DNA of 6,299 bases from an uncultured Bacilli bacterium (GTDB lineage Bacteria > Bacillota_I > Bacilli_A > RF39 > UBA660). A program made the translations under genes and the position numbers. The DNA lies in the NCBI GenBank assembly GCA_934102055.1, contig CAKOSE010000037.1, forward strand, positions 1 to 6,299, in the 5' to 3' direction. Under the pieces are notes generated by a model. The model saw only the letters and a program-made list of their open reading frames with translations. It was not told the DNA's origin and searched no databases. Positions 4,780 through 6,299 of this stretch are shown here, in pieces (within the stretch, counting starts at the first letter, position 1; each line of letters begins with the position of its first letter).

Positions 4780-6120
4780 TTAAAAACTATTAGCTATTTC
4801 TTTAAAAAGATCACCACGATCTTCACATTGTTTAAATTGATCCCATGAAGCACTTCCAGGAGAAAGCAATATAACATCACCACTAGAACTAATCTCATAA
4901 GCCTTTCTTGTAGCCTTATCTATATAATTACAAAGATATGTTGGAATATTTAAAGAATTCCCAAATTCCTTTACTCTATTTTCACATTCCCCCATAGCAA
5001 CTATTGCCTTTACATTTTTCATATAAGGCTTTAAATCATAAAAATTTTGTCCCCTTTCCAAACCACCAAGAAGAATTATTGTAGGTTCAGAAAAACTAGA
5101 TAAAGCAATTTGTGTACACTTTATATTAGTAGCCTCTGTATCATTATAAAAAACTCTACCATTCTTATTACAAACAAATTCAAGTCTATGAGCAACACCA
5201 GTAAACTCCTTCAAAACAGATACAATAGAAAAAGTACTACATCCAAATTCTTTTACACCCATAACAGAAGCCATTATGTTTTCATAGTTATGAACTCCTC
5301 TTAATTTTAAATCATCAATAGAAATTATCTTTTCATCATAATAATAAATACTATCATTAAGTAAATAAGCTCCATCTATAACATCCTTAGAAGAAAAATA
5401 CTTCTTAGTACTCTTAGCATTCTTAACACTATCTAAAAGATCCCTAGATTCCTTATTTAAAATAGCAACATCACTACTAGATTGATTTCTTAAAAGCTTA
5501 CTCTTAACATACTTATAATGTTCATATGTCTTCATAAAATCAATATGAGCCTCAACAATATTAGTCATAATAGCAACATCAGGATTAAATTTAGATAAAT
5601 TTTCTAGTTGCTGACAAGATACCTCTATAACTATAATAGTATCATTCTCCAAAGAATCAATAAAAGAACAAAGAGGATATCCAATATTACCAGCAAGAAT
5701 TACCTTCCTATTATCCCTTTTCAAAAACTCATAACACAACGTAGTAGTAGTAGTCTTACCATTACTACCAGTAATAGCAAGTATCTTTATATTCTTATCC
5801 TTAGGAATACACCTATAAGCCATTTCAACCTCATTTATAACAGGAATACCAAGTTCATTACACTTTAAAATATATTTATGATCAATAGGAACACCAGGAT
5901 TCTTTATAAGATAATCAACAGAAGATTCAATCAAATCATCAGGTTGAGAACCAAGAATCACCTTAATACCCAAAGATTCAAGTTCATCTAAAACCTTCTC
6001 ATCATAAGTTTTAACTTTATCAACAACAGTTACATCACAACCTCTTTTCCTAAGAAACTTAGAAGCTGCAACCCCACTACGAGCAAGTCCTAAAACAACT
6101 ACCTTTTTATTTTCAAACAT
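4780..6120 (-). CDS. murD: UDP-N-acetylmuramoyl-L-alanine--D-glutamate ligase
   Basis: MurD adds D-glutamate to UDP-MurNAc-L-Ala with ATP in the cytoplasmic stage of peptidoglycan synthesis. The 446-residue protein is full length. It has an N-terminal Rossmann domain (VVVLGLARSGVAA, 7-19, and KNPGVP, 73-78), the ATP loop TGSNGKTTTT (117-126), AGNIG (143-147), the substrate and magnesium region with His192 and the likely carbamylated Lys206, RGVHNYEN (274-281), HRLEF (311-315), NDTEATN (326-332), LGGLERG (351-357) and the C-terminal LLSPGSASWDQFK (418-430). Glu329 replaces the lysine usual in the NDSKATN motif. GGAG (6131-6128) lies seven bases before the ATG. It has its own promoter-like site and a terminator. 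The neighbours expected from B. subtilis (mraY upstream, spoVE-murG downstream) are not here. Confidence 0.96.
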   Translation of the reverse strand: MFENKKVVVLGLARSGVAASKFLRKRGCDVTVVDKVKTYDEKVLDELESLGIKVILGSQPDDLIESSVDYLIKNPGVPIDHKYILKCNELGIPVINEVEMAYRCIPKDKNIKILAITGSNGKTTTTTLCYEFLKRDNRKVILAGNIGYPLCSFIDSLENDTIIVIEVSCQQLENLSKFNPDVAIMTNIVEAHIDFMKTYEHYKYVKSKLLRNQSSSDVAILNKESRDLLDSVKNAKSTKKYFSSKDVIDGAYLLNDSIYYYDEKIISIDDLKLRGVHNYENIMASVMGVKEFGCSTFSIVSVLKEFTGVAHRLEFVCNKNGRVFYNDTEATNIKCTQIALSSFSEPTIILLGGLERGQNFYDLKPYMKNVKAIVAMGECENRVKEFGNSLNIPTYLCNYIDKATRKAYEISSSGDVILLSPGSASWDQFKQCEDRGDLFKEIANSF

Positions 6121-6143
6121 ATTATCACTCCATAACTTTAATA

Positions 6144-6152
6144 ATTATAACA
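6144..6152 (-). promoter_or_regulatory. Extended -10 promoter for murD
   Basis: The minus strand reads TGTTATAAT (6152-6144), a perfect TATAAT with a TGn extension. It lies 23 bases before the murD ATG, just after the stop codon of the upstream gene. No good -35 hexamer is present at 16-18 bases. It would give a leader of about 17 bases containing the GGAG ribosome binding site. Confidence 0.5.
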
Positions 6153-6162
6153 CACTTTAAAA

Positions 6163-6299
6163 CTAAGTACGAGGTTTTCTATCCTTAATTTCCTCCTCTT
6201 TTCTTTCTATAGATTTGACTTTCCTTCTTCTTGTAGAAGTTACCCAATCACCTAACAAATTTAATTTTGCTTCTCTTTCCTTTGATAATTCTCCTTTTC
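6163..6299 (-). CDS. C-terminal end of an unidentified gene (partial)
   Basis: One minus-strand frame is open from the window edge to a TAG at 6165-6163 and encodes 44 residues. They are highly charged, with a short hydrophobic patch: KLNLLGDWVTSTRRRKVKS, then a Lys/Glu/Arg-rich helical tail ending KDRKPRT. The other two minus-strand frames are closed by stops. I do not recognise the family. The composition would fit a cytoplasmic tail or a coiled-coil end. It runs in the same direction as murD, about 40 bases before it, and the murD promoter lies in the gap. Confidence 0.6.
   Translation of the reverse strand, partial: KGELSKEREAKLNLLGDWVTSTRRRKVKSIERKEEEIKDRKPRT

Noticed and set aside
5110..5304. 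Plus-strand open frame of 64 codons
   Set aside because: Antisense to the conserved central and C-terminal parts of murD, with no recognisable domain.
5608..5868. Plus-strand open frame of 86 codons
   Set aside because: Antisense to the murD ATP-binding domain. Its repetitive Ser/Thr/Ile composition is what reverse-reading AT-rich coding DNA gives.
1..6299. CRISPR array, riboswitch, phage or toxin-antitoxin module
   Set aside because: No regularly spaced direct repeats, no long structured leader and no matching small gene pairs were seen.

Overview
The window is a very AT-rich stretch from an endospore-forming, low-GC Gram-positive bacterium (Bacillota; Bacilli or Clostridia cannot be separated from this alone). 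The evidence is an adjacent spoIIGA-sigE pair, which is confined to spore formers, strong GGAG-type ribosome binding sites, TG-extended -10 promoters, and a Gram-positive-type LexA box. Every gene I can support is on the minus strand, so transcription runs from the high coordinates to the low ones.

Layout in transcription order. (1) 6163-6299: the charged C-terminal end of an unidentified gene that enters from the right edge. (2) 4780-6120: murD, a cytoplasmic peptidoglycan-precursor ligase with its own extended -10 promoter, closed by a small hairpin plus T8. (3) 3261-4728: spoIIGA and sigE, a membrane aspartic protease and the inactive pro-sigma-E it processes in the mother cell. Their reading frames are one base apart. 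The 51-bp murD-spoIIGA gap appears to hold both the murD terminator and a promoter resembling B. subtilis spoIIG: a long spacer with a near-match 0A box over the -35. (4) 2842-3260: a gap without an intact gene. It contains the sigE terminator (a perfect 12-bp inverted repeat overlapping the sigE stop codon), a well-formed promoter with a LexA-like operator in its spacer, and the eroded N-terminal part of an IS200/IS605-type TnpB gene. (5) 1957-2841: holA, DNA polymerase III delta subunit. (6) 252-1895: a DedA/VTT-type membrane protein and rmuC, joined stop-to-start. (7) 125-199: tRNA-Gly(GCC), followed by two near-identical tandem hairpins, the last a strong terminator.

Functionally the window joins cell-wall synthesis (murD) and sporulation commitment (spoIIGA-sigE) to a DNA-maintenance group (holA, rmuC). 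The dcw genes that lie between murD and spoIIGA in B. subtilis are absent here, and the usual downstream partner sigG is also absent. The least ordinary segment is 2855-3205, where a transposon-derived gene remnant lies under an apparent SOS promoter directly upstream of a replication gene. I see no wholly new multi-gene system.
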